Shown: positions 45,266 to 56,130 of the stretch, one piece after another
Position numbering within the stretch: position 1 is the stretch's first letter
Layout of the letters: every line of letters begins with the position of its first letter
DNA from: Chlamydia pneumoniae TW-183
GTDB lineage: Bacteria; Chlamydiota; Chlamydiia; Chlamydiales; Chlamydiaceae
Length of the DNA stretch: 64,000 nucleotides
Direction of reading: 5' to 3'
Assembly: GCF_000007205.1 (NCBI RefSeq)
Contig: NC_005043.1
Span: forward strand, 1,161,936 to 1,225,935
Made by a program: the position numbers and the translations under genes
Notes under the pieces: generated by a model
Database searches by the model: none
What the model was told of the DNA's origin: nothing
The model's input: the letters and a program-made list of their open reading frames with translations, nothing else

Positions 45266-47368
45266 ATGCCTGAGCCTCTATATACGAATAAGCTAATCAC
45301 AGAGAAATCTCCATATTTGCTTCTTTATGCTCATACCCCTGTTAATTGGTATCCTTGGGGAGCTGAGGCATTTCATATTGCAGCTATCGAGAATAAGCCC
45401 GTCTTCTTGTCTATAGGATGCAAGCATTCTCGATGGTGTCAGGTGATGTTGCAGGAGAGCTACACGAATCCTGAAATTGCTGCTATGCTCAATGAATACT
45501 TCGTGAATGTAAAAGTAGATAAGGAAGAACTTCCCTATGTAGCCAAGCTGTATGGTGATCTTGCTCAGATGCTTGCCGTTTCCGGAGATCACCAAGAAAC
45601 TGTCTCCTGGCCTTTAAACGTCTTTCTTACTCCCGATCTCGTTCCTTTTTTCTCTGTAAACTATTTGGGGAACGAGGGAAAACTCGGTCTTCCCTCATTC
45701 CCACAAATTATTGATAAGCTTCATTTTATGTGGGAGGATGCTGAGGAAAGAGAAGCTCTCGTCGAACAGGCAATGAAAGTTCTGGAAATCGCGTCGTTTT
45801 TAGAGGGGTGTGTAAGAAAAGAGATCTTAGACGAGAGCTCTCTAAAGCGAACCGTAGCCGCGTTATACCAAGATATCGATCCCCATTATGGAGGAGTGAA
45901 AGCATTTCCTAAACGATTGCCAGGTTTGCTCTTACAATTTTTCCTCCGATACAGCCTCGAATATCAGGAGAGCCGAGGCTTATTTTTTGTAGATCGCTCT
46001 TTGAGTATGGTGGCTTTGGGAGGAGTTCGAGATCACATTGGCGGGGGAGTTTATTCATACACTATCGACGATAAGTGGTTGATCCCCGCTTTTGAAAAAC
46101 GGCTGATTGATAATGCCTTAATGGCTTTAAATTATTTAGAAGCTTGGGCATGTCTGGGCAAAGAAGAATACCGTGGTATAGGAAAACAGATACTTTCCTA
46201 TATCTTGAGTGAATTATACTCTCCAGAGGTGGGTGCCTTTTATAGCTCTGAGCAAGCAGAAAATTGGGGAGCGGGAGGACAAAATTTTTATACATGGTCT
46301 GTCGAAGAAATCTCCAATGCTTTGGGAGAAGATGCTGAGATTTTCTGTGATTACTACGGGATTTCTAGGGAGGGCTTCTTCAATGGCAGGAATATACTCC
46401 ATATTCCTGTACATAGAGAAATAGAAGAGCTGTCAGAAAAATATCATCGTTCTATAGAGGCTATTGAAGATATCGTAGATAGATCTCGAGATATTTTAAA
46501 GGGGATTAGAGCCCAACGTTCCCATCGTTCTAAAGATGATCTATCTTTAACTTTTAACAATGGCTGGATGATTTATACTTTTGCCTACGCAGGCCGACTT
46601 CTTGGAGAGGTTGAGTATATTGAGATTGGGAAAAAGTGTGGGGAATTTGTCCGAAATTCCCTCTATAAACACCATGAACTTTACCGGAGATGGAGAGAGG
46701 GAGAGGCAAAATATCGAGCGAGTTTAGAAGATTATGGTGCTCTTATTTTAGGGGTGCTAGCTCTTTATGAATCAGGATGTGGATCTTTCTGGTTAAGCTT
46801 TGCTGAAGAGCTGATGCAAGAAGTCGTCCTTTCCTTCCGTTCAGAAGAAGGAGGTTTTTATAGTGTTGATGGTCGGGATAGCACCTTGCTGATCAAGCAA
46901 TCTCCCCTTTCTGATGGAGAGACGATCTCAGGAAACGCTCTAATCTGTCAATGCTTGCTCTCACTGCACCTAATCACAGAAAAAAAACACTACCTGACTT
47001 ATGCTGAAGACATCTTGCAGATAGCTCAAGCATATGCTCATACCCATAAGTTCTCTTCCTTAGGATTGCTGATTGCATCACAGAACTATTTTTCTAGAAA
47101 ACATGTAAAAGTTTTAATTGCTTTAGGGGATCAAGAAGATCGCAGTCCTGTTTTGAAATGTCTCTCAGGTTTATTCCTTCCTTATCTATCTCTAATTTGG
47201 ATGACTCAGGAGAACCAAGAACATTTAGAGACTGTGCTTCCAGAATATGAGCACTGTCTTATCCCTAAAGGGGATTGCACAGCTACGACAATTTATGTTT
47301 TAGAAGTCGATCAATGCAAAAGATTTAAAGACTTAGAATTGTTTCGTCGTTATCTAATCTCTCTATAG
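45266..47368 (+). CDS. YyaL/SPATA20-like protein with thioredoxin-like domain (CT356-like)
   Basis: 700 residues. The first ~160 form the thioredoxin-like DUF255 domain ([22 protein letters not shown] is the family opening), the rest an (alpha/alpha) barrel resembling N-acylglucosamine epimerases/glycoside hydrolases. The family's redox motif, normally CHWC, reads SRWC here (Ser55, Cys58), with an extra Cys52 three residues before, so classic disulfide exchange is doubtful. Cytoplasmic; the role of the family is not established. Confidence 0.82.
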   Translation: MPEPLYTNKLITEKSPYLLLYAHTPVNWYPWGAEAFHIAAIENKPVFLSIGCKHSRWCQVMLQESYTNPEIAAMLNEYFVNVKVDKEELPYVAKLYGDLAQMLAVSGDHQETVSWPLNVFLTPDLVPFFSVNYLGNEGKLGLPSFPQIIDKLHFMWEDAEEREALVEQAMKVLEIASFLEGCVRKEILDESSLKRTVAALYQDIDPHYGGVKAFPKRLPGLLLQFFLRYSLEYQESRGLFFVDRSLSMVALGGVRDHIGGGVYSYTIDDKWLIPAFEKRLIDNALMALNYLEAWACLGKEEYRGIGKQILSYILSELYSPEVGAFYSSEQAENWGAGGQNFYTWSVEEISNALGEDAEIFCDYYGISREGFFNGRNILHIPVHREIEELSEKYHRSIEAIEDIVDRSRDILKGIRAQRSHRSKDDLSLTFNNGWMIYTFAYAGRLLGEVEYIEIGKKCGEFVRNSLYKHHELYRRWREGEAKYRASLEDYGALILGVLALYESGCGSFWLSFAEELMQEVVLSFRSEEGGFYSVDGRDSTLLIKQSPLSDGETISGNALICQCLLSLHLITEKKHYLTYAEDILQIAQAYAHTHKFSSLGLLIASQNYFSRKHVKVLIALGDQEDRSPVLKCLSGLFLPYLSLIWMTQENQEHLETVLPEYEHCLIPKGDCTATTIYVLEVDQCKRFKDLELFRRYLISL

Positions 47369-47516
47369 AACGCTATACTAGTTATTGATAAAGTGTTTTT
47401 TACTAATTAAAATTTATTCTTTTTAGGAAAGAAAACACCTTCTCTCAGTGGTCAAAATTACCACAATTCCTTATAGTAAGTCCCTGGGCAGGTCAAAATC
47501 TATAGGGTAGGAAGTC

Positions 47517-48608
47517 ATGAAATTATATCAGACCTTGCGAGGTATTGTTTTAGTAAGTACGGGATGCATATTCTTAGGAATGCACGGAGGATATGCCGCT
47601 GAGGTTCCAGTGACTTCATCTGGGTATGAGAATCTTTTAGAATCTAAGGAACAGGATCCTTCAGGTCTAGCGATCCACGATCGCATTTTGTTTAAGGTAG
47701 ATGAAGAGAATGTAGTGACTGCCTTAGATGTGATCCATAAATTAAACTTACTATTTTATAATTCGTATCCTCATCTTATAGATTCTTTCCCTGCACGATC
47801 CCAGTACTATACTGCGATGTGGCCTGTGGTTCTTGAATCTGTGATTGATGAGTTTTTGATGGTGGCAGATGCCAAGGCAAAGAGAATCGCTACAGATCCC
47901 ACCGCAGTGAATCAAGAAATCGAAGAGATGTTCGGAAGAGATCTCTCTCCTTTGTATGCGCATTTTGAAATGAGTCCCAACGATATTTTTAATGTGATCG
48001 ATCGCACTTTGACAGCACAAAGGGTGATGGGTATGATGGTGCGCTCTAAGGTAATGTTGAAGGTGACTCCAGGGAAAATTCGAGAATATTACCGAAAGCT
48101 AGAAGAAGAAGCCTCTAGGAAAGTCATCTGGAAGTATCGTGTGTTGACGATTAAAGCCAACACAGAATCCTTGGCTAGCCAGATTGCTGATAAAGTGCGT
48201 GCTCGTCTAAATGAAGCGAAAACCTGGGATAAAGATCGTTTAACTGCTCTTGTGATCTCTCAGGGAGGGCAACTCGTCTGCTCCGAAGAGTTTTCTCGAG
48301 AGAATAGTGAGCTCTCCCAAAGCCATAAGCAAGAGCTGGACTTGATTGGCTATCCTAAAGAGCTCTGTGGGTTGCCTAAGGCACATAAGTCAGGATATAA
48401 ACTCTATATGTTGTTAGACAAAACCTCAGGTTCTATAGAGCCTTTAGATGTTATGGAGTCCAAGATCAAACAGCATCTTTTTGCTTTAGAAGCTGAGAGT
48501 GTAGAGAAACAATATAAAGACAGATTACGCAAGCGCTACGGCTATGATGCTTCTATGATTGCGAAACTTCTTTCTGAAGAAGCTCCACCTCTATTTTCCT
48601 TATTATAG
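47517..48608 (+). CDS. SurA-like periplasmic chaperone (CT355-like)
   Basis: 363 residues with an N-terminal signal sequence (LRGIVLVSTGCIFLGMHGGYAAE). The segment ILFKVDEENVVTALDVIHKLNL resembles the SurA/peptidyl-prolyl isomerase N-terminal chaperone start, and the helical middle with a C-terminal helix (IKQHLFALEAESVEKQYKD) fits SurA-type proteins. No clear parvulin active domain was seen, though residues 200-310 take its place. It would help outer-membrane proteins fold. It is followed by rsmA after eight bases, an arrangement reminiscent of surA-pdxA-rsmA in enterobacteria. Confidence 0.65.
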   Translation: MKLYQTLRGIVLVSTGCIFLGMHGGYAAEVPVTSSGYENLLESKEQDPSGLAIHDRILFKVDEENVVTALDVIHKLNLLFYNSYPHLIDSFPARSQYYTAMWPVVLESVIDEFLMVADAKAKRIATDPTAVNQEIEEMFGRDLSPLYAHFEMSPNDIFNVIDRTLTAQRVMGMMVRSKVMLKVTPGKIREYYRKLEEEASRKVIWKYRVLTIKANTESLASQIADKVRARLNEAKTWDKDRLTALVISQGGQLVCSEEFSRENSELSQSHKQELDLIGYPKELCGLPKAHKSGYKLYMLLDKTSGSIEPLDVMESKIKQHLFALEAESVEKQYKDRLRKRYGYDASMIAKLLSEEAPPLFSLL

Positions 48609-48616
48609 GGGATTGA

Positions 48617-49450
48617 GTGACAAGAAGTTCTCCTGCACAACTCTCCCGGTTTCTTTCTGAAATTCAAAATAAGCCGAAGAAAAGCCTCTCTCAAAATTTC
48701 TTAGTGGATCAGAATATTGTCAAAAAAATTGTGGCAACCTCTGAGGTGATTCCTCAAGATTGGGTGTTGGAGATCGGCCCAGGATTTGGAGCCCTTACAG
48801 AAGAACTCATAGCTGCAGGAGCTCAGGTCATTGCTATTGAAAAAGACCCGATGTTTGCGCCATCTTTAGAAGAGCTCCCTATCCGCTTAGAAATTATCGA
48901 TGCCTGTAAATACCCGTTAGATCAGCTTCAGGAATATACGACTTTGGGAAAAGGTCGAGTAGTAGCAAATCTTCCCTACCATATTACCACTCCATTGCTT
49001 ACCAAGTTGTTTCTGGAAGCCCCAGATTTCTGGAAAACAGTGACGGTTATGGTCCAAGATGAAGTGGCCCGGCGTATTGTAGCCCAGCCAGGGGGTAAGG
49101 ATTATGGGTCTCTAACGATCTTTTTGCAGTTTTTTGCTGATATACACTATGCTTTTAAAGTTTCTGCTTCATGCTTCTATCCAAAACCGCAAGTGCAATC
49201 TGCAGTCATTCATATGAAAGTCAAAGAAACACTTCCTCTATCAGACGAGGAGATTCCTGTATTTTTTACTTTAACAAGAACTGCATTTCAACAGCGTCGA
49301 AAAGTACTCGCTAATACTCTAAAAGGCCTCTATCCTAAAGAGCAAGTGGAACAAGCTTTGAAGGAATTAGGATTACTTCTAAATGTGCGTCCTGAAGTAT
49401 TGAGTCTTAATGATTATCTTGCTCTCTTCCATAAGATGCAAGCGGGTTAA
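48617..49450 (+). CDS. rsmA: 16S rRNA dimethyladenosine transferase (RsmA/KsgA)
   Basis: Dimethylates the two adjacent adenines near the 3' end of 16S rRNA (A1518/A1519 in E. coli numbering). The family opening [19 protein letters not shown] motif [14 protein letters not shown] and catalytic [11 protein letters not shown] are visible. 277 residues from a GTG at 48617, preceded by GGGGATT. Convergent with dxs, 42 bases apart. Confidence 0.95.
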   Translation: MTRSSPAQLSRFLSEIQNKPKKSLSQNFLVDQNIVKKIVATSEVIPQDWVLEIGPGFGALTEELIAAGAQVIAIEKDPMFAPSLEELPIRLEIIDACKYPLDQLQEYTTLGKGRVVANLPYHITTPLLTKLFLEAPDFWKTVTVMVQDEVARRIVAQPGGKDYGSLTIFLQFFADIHYAFKVSASCFYPKPQVQSAVIHMKVKETLPLSDEEIPVFFTLTRTAFQQRRKVLANTLKGLYPKEQVEQALKELGLLLNVRPEVLSLNDYLALFHKMQAG

Positions 49451-49492
49451 AGGTACTTTCCCTTCTAAGGAAATTACAATCTCTAGGGATAA

Positions 49493-51427
49493 TTAAACTC
49501 TGACGTCTCCAACAGTCTGCTTTTTTGATCTGAAGTTGAAATGAGTGAGAATGCGGTTGGTCATACTACTCTCATCAAGGCCTATAGATTTTGTGAGGGC
49601 TTCCTTACTCCCATGGGATAGGAATGTATCGGGGATTGCAAAATTTAAGATATCGACCTTAAAATTGAACGTAGCTACAAAATTATTAAACTCGGACGCT
49701 AATCCTCCTCGAATGGAGTGCTCTTCTATGGTAATCACCTTAGAGTGACTCATCAGTAAAAGACTGAAAAGATCGTTATCAAAAGGTTTTATAAAGATCG
49801 GGTCTACAACAGTTGCGGAGATGCCATAAGCAAGCAACTGATGTTTTATAGATAGGGCCGTGAAGCAGAGGGTTCCAAGAGCTATGATGAGAACGTCCTC
49901 ACCTTGTGAGAGGGTCTCAGCATTGCCTGGGGATCTTAGGAAATTTGGATCTCCAGTGAGTGGGTCTCCATGAGGAGCTGGGATATTGGGGTAGCGGATA
50001 GCAGAAGGAGAGGACCAGTGTAGAGAAGAATACAGTAGCTGTTGGAATACCACCTGGCTACGTGGCTGACAGATAATCATCTGGGGCATCGCACGTAGGA
50101 AACTCATATCATAGATGCCGTGATGACTACGTCCATCACCATAGGCAAGTCCTGCACGATCTATAGCAAAAATCACGGGAAGATCTTGCATGCAAACATC
50201 GTGGAAAACATTATCGAGAGCACGGTGTAAAAATGTAGAATATATAGAACAGATCACAGGATTGCCGGCTTTTGCAATGCCTGCACTGAAAGTCACTGCA
50301 TGGCCTTCAGCAATCCCTACATCAAAGAAGCGTTCTGGGAACTTCTGTTTGAAACCTTCCAAACGAGATCCTATAGACATTGCAGGAGTCACCACATGGA
50401 GACGTGAGGAAACCTCTCCAAGTTCACATAGCGTTTGGCCAAATATATCAGGGAAAGAAGGCTTAGGCTTAATCGCGGGAAGATGTTTTGCGGATTCTCG
50501 CTTATTGAAGTTTGCTCTGACTCCGTGATACTTTGCAGGGTTATTTTGGGCTTGGTCTAGGCCCTTCCCCTTAGTTGTACAGACGTGGACAAGAATAGGA
50601 AAAGGGAGGTTACGAACGGACTGAAGGATGGGGATCAGTTTTTTAACATTATGACCGTCTATAGGGCCGACATACGCTAATCCGAATTGTTCAAATAAAG
50701 GAGTGGGACAGAAGAGATTTTTAACACATTGTGAAAGTCTCCGACTGTGCTTTGCTAAGCTATCCCCATAGCGTGGAATTTTAGCGAGCCATTTTTCCAC
50801 TTGCTTAGTGAGTTTATTGGTTGCAGGGTGGTGTAGCCATCGGGAAAAGATTCGAGACATGGCTCCTACGTTTTTAGAGATCGACATATTGTTGTCATTC
50901 AAAATAACAACAAACTTCGATAAATCTGTTGAAATATTGTTCAACGCTTCTAAGGTAAGACCACAAGAGAATGCAGCATCTCCAAGGATGGGAATGACGT
51001 GTGTGCGTGATTCTAAAGGGGTTGTTTGAGCCATTCCTAGAGCTAAAGACAATGCCGTCCCTGCATGTCCAGAGAAAAATAAATCGTGGTCACTCTCCGT
51101 AGGGTTGGTAAAACCACTGAGGCCGTTGTCATTGCGTATATGGTCAAATCCTTCATTATTTCTTCCTGTCAGTAGTTTATGAGGATAGGTCTGATGTCCT
51201 ACATCAAAAATAAATTTATCTTTTGGGGAAGAGAACACGTAATGTAAGGCTATAGTAAGCTCTACGATTCCAAGATTTGAAGATAAGTGGCCTCCTGTTT
51301 GTGATAATACAGAGATGATGCGATAACGGATTTCTTCAGCTAAACCAGGAAGCTGAGAAATAGAGAGTTTCTTTAAATCTGCAGGAGACAATATCAGGTC
51401 TAAAAGGGGGCAAGAAGACGAAGTCAT
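49493..51427 (-). CDS. dxs: 1-deoxy-D-xylulose-5-phosphate synthase
   Basis: Thiamine-diphosphate enzyme that joins pyruvate and glyceraldehyde-3-phosphate, first step of the non-mevalonate pathway ending with IspH at 2774-3706. TPP/metal motif is seen as LGDAAFSCGLTLEALNN with NDNNMSISKN; FDVGHQTYPHKLLTGR and FDVGIAEGHAVTFSAGIA are also family stretches. 644 residues. It forms a minus-strand run with the small unknown gene, xseB and xseA. Confidence 0.95.
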   Translation of the reverse strand: MTSSSCPLLDLILSPADLKKLSISQLPGLAEEIRYRIISVLSQTGGHLSSNLGIVELTIALHYVFSSPKDKFIFDVGHQTYPHKLLTGRNNEGFDHIRNDNGLSGFTNPTESDHDLFFSGHAGTALSLALGMAQTTPLESRTHVIPILGDAAFSCGLTLEALNNISTDLSKFVVILNDNNMSISKNVGAMSRIFSRWLHHPATNKLTKQVEKWLAKIPRYGDSLAKHSRRLSQCVKNLFCPTPLFEQFGLAYVGPIDGHNVKKLIPILQSVRNLPFPILVHVCTTKGKGLDQAQNNPAKYHGVRANFNKRESAKHLPAIKPKPSFPDIFGQTLCELGEVSSRLHVVTPAMSIGSRLEGFKQKFPERFFDVGIAEGHAVTFSAGIAKAGNPVICSIYSTFLHRALDNVFHDVCMQDLPVIFAIDRAGLAYGDGRSHHGIYDMSFLRAMPQMIICQPRSQVVFQQLLYSSLHWSSPSAIRYPNIPAPHGDPLTGDPNFLRSPGNAETLSQGEDVLIIALGTLCFTALSIKHQLLAYGISATVVDPIFIKPFDNDLFSLLLMSHSKVITIEEHSIRGGLASEFNNFVATFNFKVDILNFAIPDTFLSHGSKEALTKSIGLDESSMTNRILTHFNFRSKKQTVGDVRV

Positions 51428-51431
51428 GACC

Positions 51432-51689
51432 TTAGTGATGTGGATGTATAGGAAACGTTTGTACTATAGGGTCTCCAGAAGGACTTTTGAGGAGTTCTCC
51501 TTTGGAGTTAACAGAAAGAAGATAACATAGTTGATCTTTTCTTAATGCTTTATTTAATCCTTCATAGATCAAAGAAAACATGGCCTCATATGTAGCTACA
51601 ATATCACTCAAAGAGTTTAAGGTTTCTAAAGATTGTTGTAAGGCGAATAACTTTTTTAATGAGGGGTCTTTGTGATGGATTTCTACCAT
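51432..51689 (-). CDS. Conserved hypothetical 85-residue protein
   Basis: Lies between xseB (4 bases upstream) and dxs (4 bases downstream), so almost surely in the same operon. 85 residues, mostly helical (ALQQSLETLNSLSDIVATYEAMF), ending in a His/Pro-rich tail. No known domain recognised; the helical first part resembles small coiled-coil adaptor proteins only in general terms. Confidence 0.65.
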   Translation of the reverse strand: MVEIHHKDPSLKKLFALQQSLETLNSLSDIVATYEAMFSLIYEGLNKALRKDQLCYLLSVNSKGELLKSPSGDPIVQTFPIHPHH

Positions 51690-51693
51690 AAGA

Positions 51694-51921
51694 CTACCGA
51701 ACTACAGCTTGTTCCTCAAAGAGAGAACTTTCATGACGCTTTTCTGCCAACTCACGGACTCTTTGCTCTACTTGTCGAATACGAGATTCACAAATACGCA
51801 TTAAGGCATCAGCTTCTTCATATAGGGCTAGAGATGCATCCAAAGAAGTCGTGGGTTGATTCATAAGGTCAACAATTTCTTCTAGTCGTTGCATTGCATT
51901 TTCGAAGGGGACCTCTTCCAT
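51694..51921 (-). CDS. xseB: Exodeoxyribonuclease VII small subunit
   Basis: 75 residues with the XseB signature FENAMQRLEEIVDLMNQ and LDASLALYEEADALMR. Binds XseA to form the single-strand exonuclease VII. It starts four bases after the xseA stop, in the same operon. Confidence 0.9.
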   Translation of the reverse strand: MEEVPFENAMQRLEEIVDLMNQPTTSLDASLALYEEADALMRICESRIRQVEQRVRELAEKRHESSLFEEQAVVR

Positions 51922-51924
51922 GAT

Positions 51925-53589
51925 TTAGCCTTTTATAAGTTTACAAATTTCAATATTTGTGACAGTTAAAATGGCCTCGCCATCTTGCAACTGAATCCTT
52001 ACACGAGCATTTTCTTGTAAGCTGTCTACGGAAATCATAGCGGAATTTTCATTAAAGTCAAAGAGCATTGCATACCCGCGTTTTAAAACATTTTTCGGAT
52101 TTAAAGAGTGAAGTTGTTCTTTTAGCGCAGAGTAGCGGGCAACAGAATTTTCGTAACGACGTTCTAGAATTGTTGCTAAAGTTTCCTTGACATTTGCATA
52201 GGCGATTTTTTGGTTTTGTAGATTTAGCTCGCATCCTCTCGATAGACGTCTGCCTAATAGTTCCAGTTTCTGCACATGGCTACGGAGCTGTTGCTCTAAG
52301 ACATTGTGAGCATGCTTGAGTCGTGTGTGTTTATGAAAATATTCTTCTTTTTGGTAGTGGAGGCGTCGTGAAATTAGGGTGTCTAGCTGTTGACGCCAAG
52401 GGGATAATTTCTGTGATGCCTGTTGGATTTGGCGAGGATAGGTAAGGCTTTTCTTTAGTTGGTGGCAACGTACTTGGAGAGAAAGTGCTTTATGGGATAG
52501 GGCTTGTGAAAGCATTTTTTTCAAACTTTGCAGTCGGCAGGTCATGCGGGAAACAAGATCTCCTTGGAGCCACCGCGAGATGTTGTCATAGCGTTGTTTG
52601 CTTTCGTGAATTTTCCCTTGGACACCTTTTTGAATAGCGATCTCAATAGAGTCGAGTTGCTGTTGTGCTGTAGTATAGAATTCTGCGCGATCTAAAAAGC
52701 GTCTCCAGGGAAGCAATTGCTGTTTTTTTGATGTGAGGAGTTGGCGAGAGTGTGAGAGTAGATGGCGGAGGTATCCCTCGAACACCTGAACTTGCTCTTC
52801 GCTACTTTTACAGACGATCTCTGCGGCTGCAGAAGGAGTGGGAGCACGCACATCAGAAGCAAAGTCACATAAAGTGTAATCAGTTTCATGGCCGACAGCA
52901 GAGACAATAGGGATTGTGCTTGCATGAATGGCTTTAACTAAGATTTCTTCGTTAAAGGCCCAGAGATCTTCAATACTTCCTCCTCCCCGAGCAATAATAA
53001 GAACGTCAGCGAGGTTCTCAGCGTTCATCACTTCAATAGCCTTGGAGATTTCATGAGCTGCAGAGTTCCCTTGGACAGTGACGGGATAAACTAAAATTTT
53101 ATAGTTGCGAGCACGCCGGGAGAGTACACGTAAGATATCTTGGATCACAGCTCCTGTTGGGCTAGTAATGACGCCAATGCATTGAGGAGCAAAGGGGAGG
53201 GGCTTCTTTTTTTCAGTTGCGAAATACCCTTCAGCAGTCAGACGTCTTTTTGTTTCTTCAAATTTTTGTAGGAGATCGCCCTCTCCAGCGTAAACCAAAG
53301 CATGGGCTACAATTTGGTACTGTCCTCTAGGAGCATAGACCGCAAGCTTCCCATGAATAATAACTGCATCCCCATCTTTGGGTTTGCGGTCATAGTACTT
53401 ACTTTTAAAATGAAAAAAGGCACCATTAAGAAACGCTTGGCTATCCTTAATCCCAAAATAGAGATGACCACTTGGTTGTAGGGAGACGTTGCTAAGCTCG
53501 CCCTTCACTATGATCTGACAAAAATTGGACTCAAGAAGAGTCTTAATGCGTTCAGTTAGGGATGCAACAGCCTGTGGAGGCGATGACAT
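51925..53589 (-). CDS. xseA: Exodeoxyribonuclease VII large subunit
   Basis: 554 residues. An N-terminal OB fold ([20 protein letters not shown]) is followed by the catalytic domain ([46 protein letters not shown]) and a long coiled-coil region that in homologues carries several XseB subunits. The protein is longer than the E. coli form (456), with the extra length in the coiled coil. First gene of the xseA-xseB-unknown-dxs run. Confidence 0.94.
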   Translation of the reverse strand: MSSPPQAVASLTERIKTLLESNFCQIIVKGELSNVSLQPSGHLYFGIKDSQAFLNGAFFHFKSKYYDRKPKDGDAVIIHGKLAVYAPRGQYQIVAHALVYAGEGDLLQKFEETKRRLTAEGYFATEKKKPLPFAPQCIGVITSPTGAVIQDILRVLSRRARNYKILVYPVTVQGNSAAHEISKAIEVMNAENLADVLIIARGGGSIEDLWAFNEEILVKAIHASTIPIVSAVGHETDYTLCDFASDVRAPTPSAAAEIVCKSSEEQVQVFEGYLRHLLSHSRQLLTSKKQQLLPWRRFLDRAEFYTTAQQQLDSIEIAIQKGVQGKIHESKQRYDNISRWLQGDLVSRMTCRLQSLKKMLSQALSHKALSLQVRCHQLKKSLTYPRQIQQASQKLSPWRQQLDTLISRRLHYQKEEYFHKHTRLKHAHNVLEQQLRSHVQKLELLGRRLSRGCELNLQNQKIAYANVKETLATILERRYENSVARYSALKEQLHSLNPKNVLKRGYAMLFDFNENSAMISVDSLQENARVRIQLQDGEAILTVTNIEICKLIKG

Positions 53590-53719
53590 AACAGGAAAGC
53601 CTCTCTAGAGAATTCAGTGACTTTAGAGTAAGTGATTTTCTGATAGAAAACTATTAAAAAATCATTGATTCTGTCGGGAAAGTATGCGGATAAAATTCAG
53701 AGAGAATAAGGAGAGGAAG

Positions 53720-54484
53720 ATGACAAGGCAGAGTTATGTTTTGGGCAATTGGAAAATGCACAAAACAATCCAAGAAGCTAAAGAGTATGTTCAAACATTA
53801 GCTTCTTTACTACAAGGAGAACCTCTTTCCTGCACTATAGGCATAGCTTCTCCATTTACCTCTTTGAGAGCGATTCATGAGATGATAAACACTACGGGAG
53901 CTTTTCTCTGGTTGGGAGCACAAAATGTCCATCCCGAGCTTTCGGGTGCTTTTACTGGAGAAATTTCCTTACCTATGCTTAAGGAGGTAGGAGTGGAATT
54001 TGTTTTAGTAGGTCACTCCGAGCGTCGTCATATTTTTGGAGAGAGTGATGCCTTTATTGCTTCAAAGGTAAAGTCTGTAGCTCAGGCGGGACTCGTGCCT
54101 GTTCTTTGTGTTGGAGAGAGCTTAGAAGTTCGTGAAGAGGGAAAGGCGCATCAGGTAATCAAAAAACAGTTGCTTTTGGGATTGGAACAGATGGATAATG
54201 GTTCCGAATTTTTGATCGCCTATGAACCAGTATGGGCTATCGGCACAGGGAAGGTGGCAGAAGCTTCGGATGTGCAAGATATTCATATGTTTTGTCGTGA
54301 GGTAGTGGCAGAGAGGTTCTCAGAAGCTACAGCTGAAGAGATTTCGATTTTGTACGGAGGATCTGTGAAGGTCGATAATGCTCAGCGATTTGGGCAATGT
54401 AGCGACGTCGATGGTCTTTTAGTTGGCGGAGCTTCTTTAGAAGGGCAAAGTTTTTTTGAAGTCGCTAAAAATTTTAATGTATAA
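53720..54484 (+). CDS. tpiA: Triosephosphate isomerase
   Basis: Interconverts dihydroxyacetone phosphate and glyceraldehyde-3-phosphate. Catalytic residues are seen: Lys in LGNWKMHK, His in [13 protein letters not shown] and Glu in [11 protein letters not shown]. The frame opens at 53684, but the ATG at 53720 has an AAGGAGAGG site and gives 254 residues, the family size. Confidence 0.95.
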
Positions 54485-54496
54485 TTTGTGAGAGTT

Positions 54497-54667
54497 ATGA
54501 GATTTTTTTGTCTATTTTTTCTTGGGTTCCTAGGATCTTTTCATTGTGTTGCTGAAGACAAGGGCGTGGATTTATTTGGAGTCTGGGACGATAACCAAAT
54601 TACAGAGTGTGACGATAGTTACATGACAGAGGGTCGTGAAGAGGTTGAAAAGGTAGTGGACGCTTAG
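54497..54667 (+). CDS. Small secreted acidic protein
   Basis: 56 residues beginning MRFFCLFFLGFLGSFHCVAE, a good signal peptide, then an acidic mature part (ITECDDSYMTEGREE). GAGAG lies close upstream and the gene starts 12 bases after tpiA, so it is probably co-transcribed. No known family recognised. The signal peptide and compact spacing support a real gene. Confidence 0.6.
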   Translation: MRFFCLFFLGFLGSFHCVAEDKGVDLFGVWDDNQITECDDSYMTEGREEVEKVVDA

Positions 54668-54927
54668 TCCATCGGCTTTTATTTATATTCTCCCTAAGGA
54701 AGTCCTGTATTGAAGATCGCTTTCTCATAGATAGAAGTAATTTTCAGATAGTCAATAATTGGTTTTTTTAAGAGAATGCTAGGCAGGTGCTCGTGTTTGG
54801 GCATTTGATTAAGTCTACATGAATCTGGAGGGAGAGATTCTTCTGGTATTGAGAAGTAGAACAAAAAACAAGGATCAGACGTTCTCCGATGTCTTCCTAA
54901 TCGATGTCTTTAAATAAGGAGATTGGC

Positions 54928-55260
54928 ATGACAGTGTTGTTTTACGCATTTTTATTCATTTTCCTTTTTCTATGTGTAATTCTTTGTGGCTTAATCCTGG
55001 TTCAAGAGAGTAAGAGCATGGGGTTAGGTTCTTCGTTCGGCGTGGATTCTGGAGATTCTGTCTTTGGTGTCTCTACTCCAGATATTTTGAAAAAAGTGAC
55101 TTCATGGTGTGCTGTTGCTTTCTGCATAGGTTGTTTACTACTTTCATTTTCCACGAATCTCTTGGGGAAAAAGTTAGATGCTAAAGAATTTCTATTGCCT
55201 GCTGCTGAGGAGAGCGACACTCAAGCTTCTTCTGAGAGCGTTGAAGCAGATGAATCCTAG
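54928..55260 (+). CDS. secG: SecG preprotein translocase subunit
   Basis: From ATG 54928 (AAGGAG site) the ~110-residue protein has two membrane segments (FYAFLFIFLFLCVILCGLIL and CAVAFCIGCLLLSFST) joined by a Gly/Ser-rich loop, plus the SecG feature LVQESKSMGLGSSFG after the first helix. SecG assists SecYEG export. The C-terminal tail is acidic. The frame also opens at 54904. Confidence 0.82.
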   Translation: MTVLFYAFLFIFLFLCVILCGLILVQESKSMGLGSSFGVDSGDSVFGVSTPDILKKVTSWCAVAFCIGCLLLSFSTNLLGKKLDAKEFLLPAAEESDTQASSESVEADES

Positions 55261-55333
55261 CCTATTTGCGGAATTAGGTGTTGTCTAGATTGAATTGCAA
55301 TAAAGCTAGCAAGTTTTTATTTTCATACGAGAT

Positions 55334-55507
55334 ATGAGTGTACGGTCGGATAAGAGTAGAAATCTTTCTTTTGTTCCTATGGTTAAGAAGTCCTTTGGCT
55401 TCCTTAAAGAGTATGACTCTTATCAACCCAAGAAATGTTTTAGATCCAAGTGCTTGTCGTACGAGATTTCTTCACAGAGCTCTGCCAAGCCCATGTTCAG
55501 ACTATGA
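55334..55507 (+). CDS. Possible 57-residue ORF coupled to def
   Basis: Starts at ATG 55334 and ends TGA 55505-55507, overlapping the def ATG (55504) as ATGA. The product is basic, without a recognised domain, and no good ribosome site precedes it. It may be a leader ORF feeding ribosomes to def, or chance. Confidence 0.3.
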   Translation: MSVRSDKSRNLSFVPMVKKSFGFLKEYDSYQPKKCFRSKCLSYEISSQSSAKPMFRL

Positions 55508-56064
55508 TTAGACGTTTAGAATATTACGGCAGTCCTATTTTAAGGAAAAAGTCTTCCCCAATTGCAGAGATCACAGATGAGATTCGTAATCTCGTGAGTG
55601 ATATGTGTGATACTATGGAAGCACATCGTGGTGTCGGTTTAGCCGCTCCTCAGGTAGGGAAAAACGTCAGTTTATTTGTCATGTGTGTAGATAGAGAGAC
55701 TGAGGATGGAGAGTTGATTTTCTCTGAGTCTCCGAGGGTATTTATCAATCCTGTTCTATCAGATCCTTCTGAAACCCCGATCATAGGTAAAGAAGGATGT
55801 CTTTCTATTCCTGGATTGCGAGGAGAAGTATTCCGCCCTCAGAAAATCACAGTGACCGCTATGGATCTCAATGGTAAAATATTTACTGAGCACTTGGAAG
55901 GATTCACTGCACGTATCATTATGCACGAGACTGACCATCTGAATGGAGTTCTCTATATTGATCTTATGGAAGAACCCAAAGATCCTAAAAAATTTAAAGC
56001 CTCTTTAGAGAAGATCAAACGTCGCTACAATACACACTTGAGTAAAGAAGAACTAGTTTCTTAA
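55504..56064 (+). CDS. def: Peptide deformylase
   Basis: Removes the formyl group from nascent proteins using Fe2+/Zn2+. The three family motifs are present: [18 protein letters not shown] and the metal-binding [16 protein letters not shown] (HExxDH form as in PDF). The frame opens at 55450, but [15 protein letters not shown] at 55504 matches the family start; ~186 residues. Confidence 0.95.
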   Translation: MIRRLEYYGSPILRKKSSPIAEITDEIRNLVSDMCDTMEAHRGVGLAAPQVGKNVSLFVMCVDRETEDGELIFSESPRVFINPVLSDPSETPIIGKEGCLSIPGLRGEVFRPQKITVTAMDLNGKIFTEHLEGFTARIIMHETDHLNGVLYIDLMEEPKDPKKFKASLEKIKRRYNTHLSKEELVS

Positions 56065-56130
56065 TTGCTCTTCAGTCTGATGTAGGTGATATTTTCTTGT
56101 CTCTTGCGTCACATTTGTTGTCAGCTTTGC

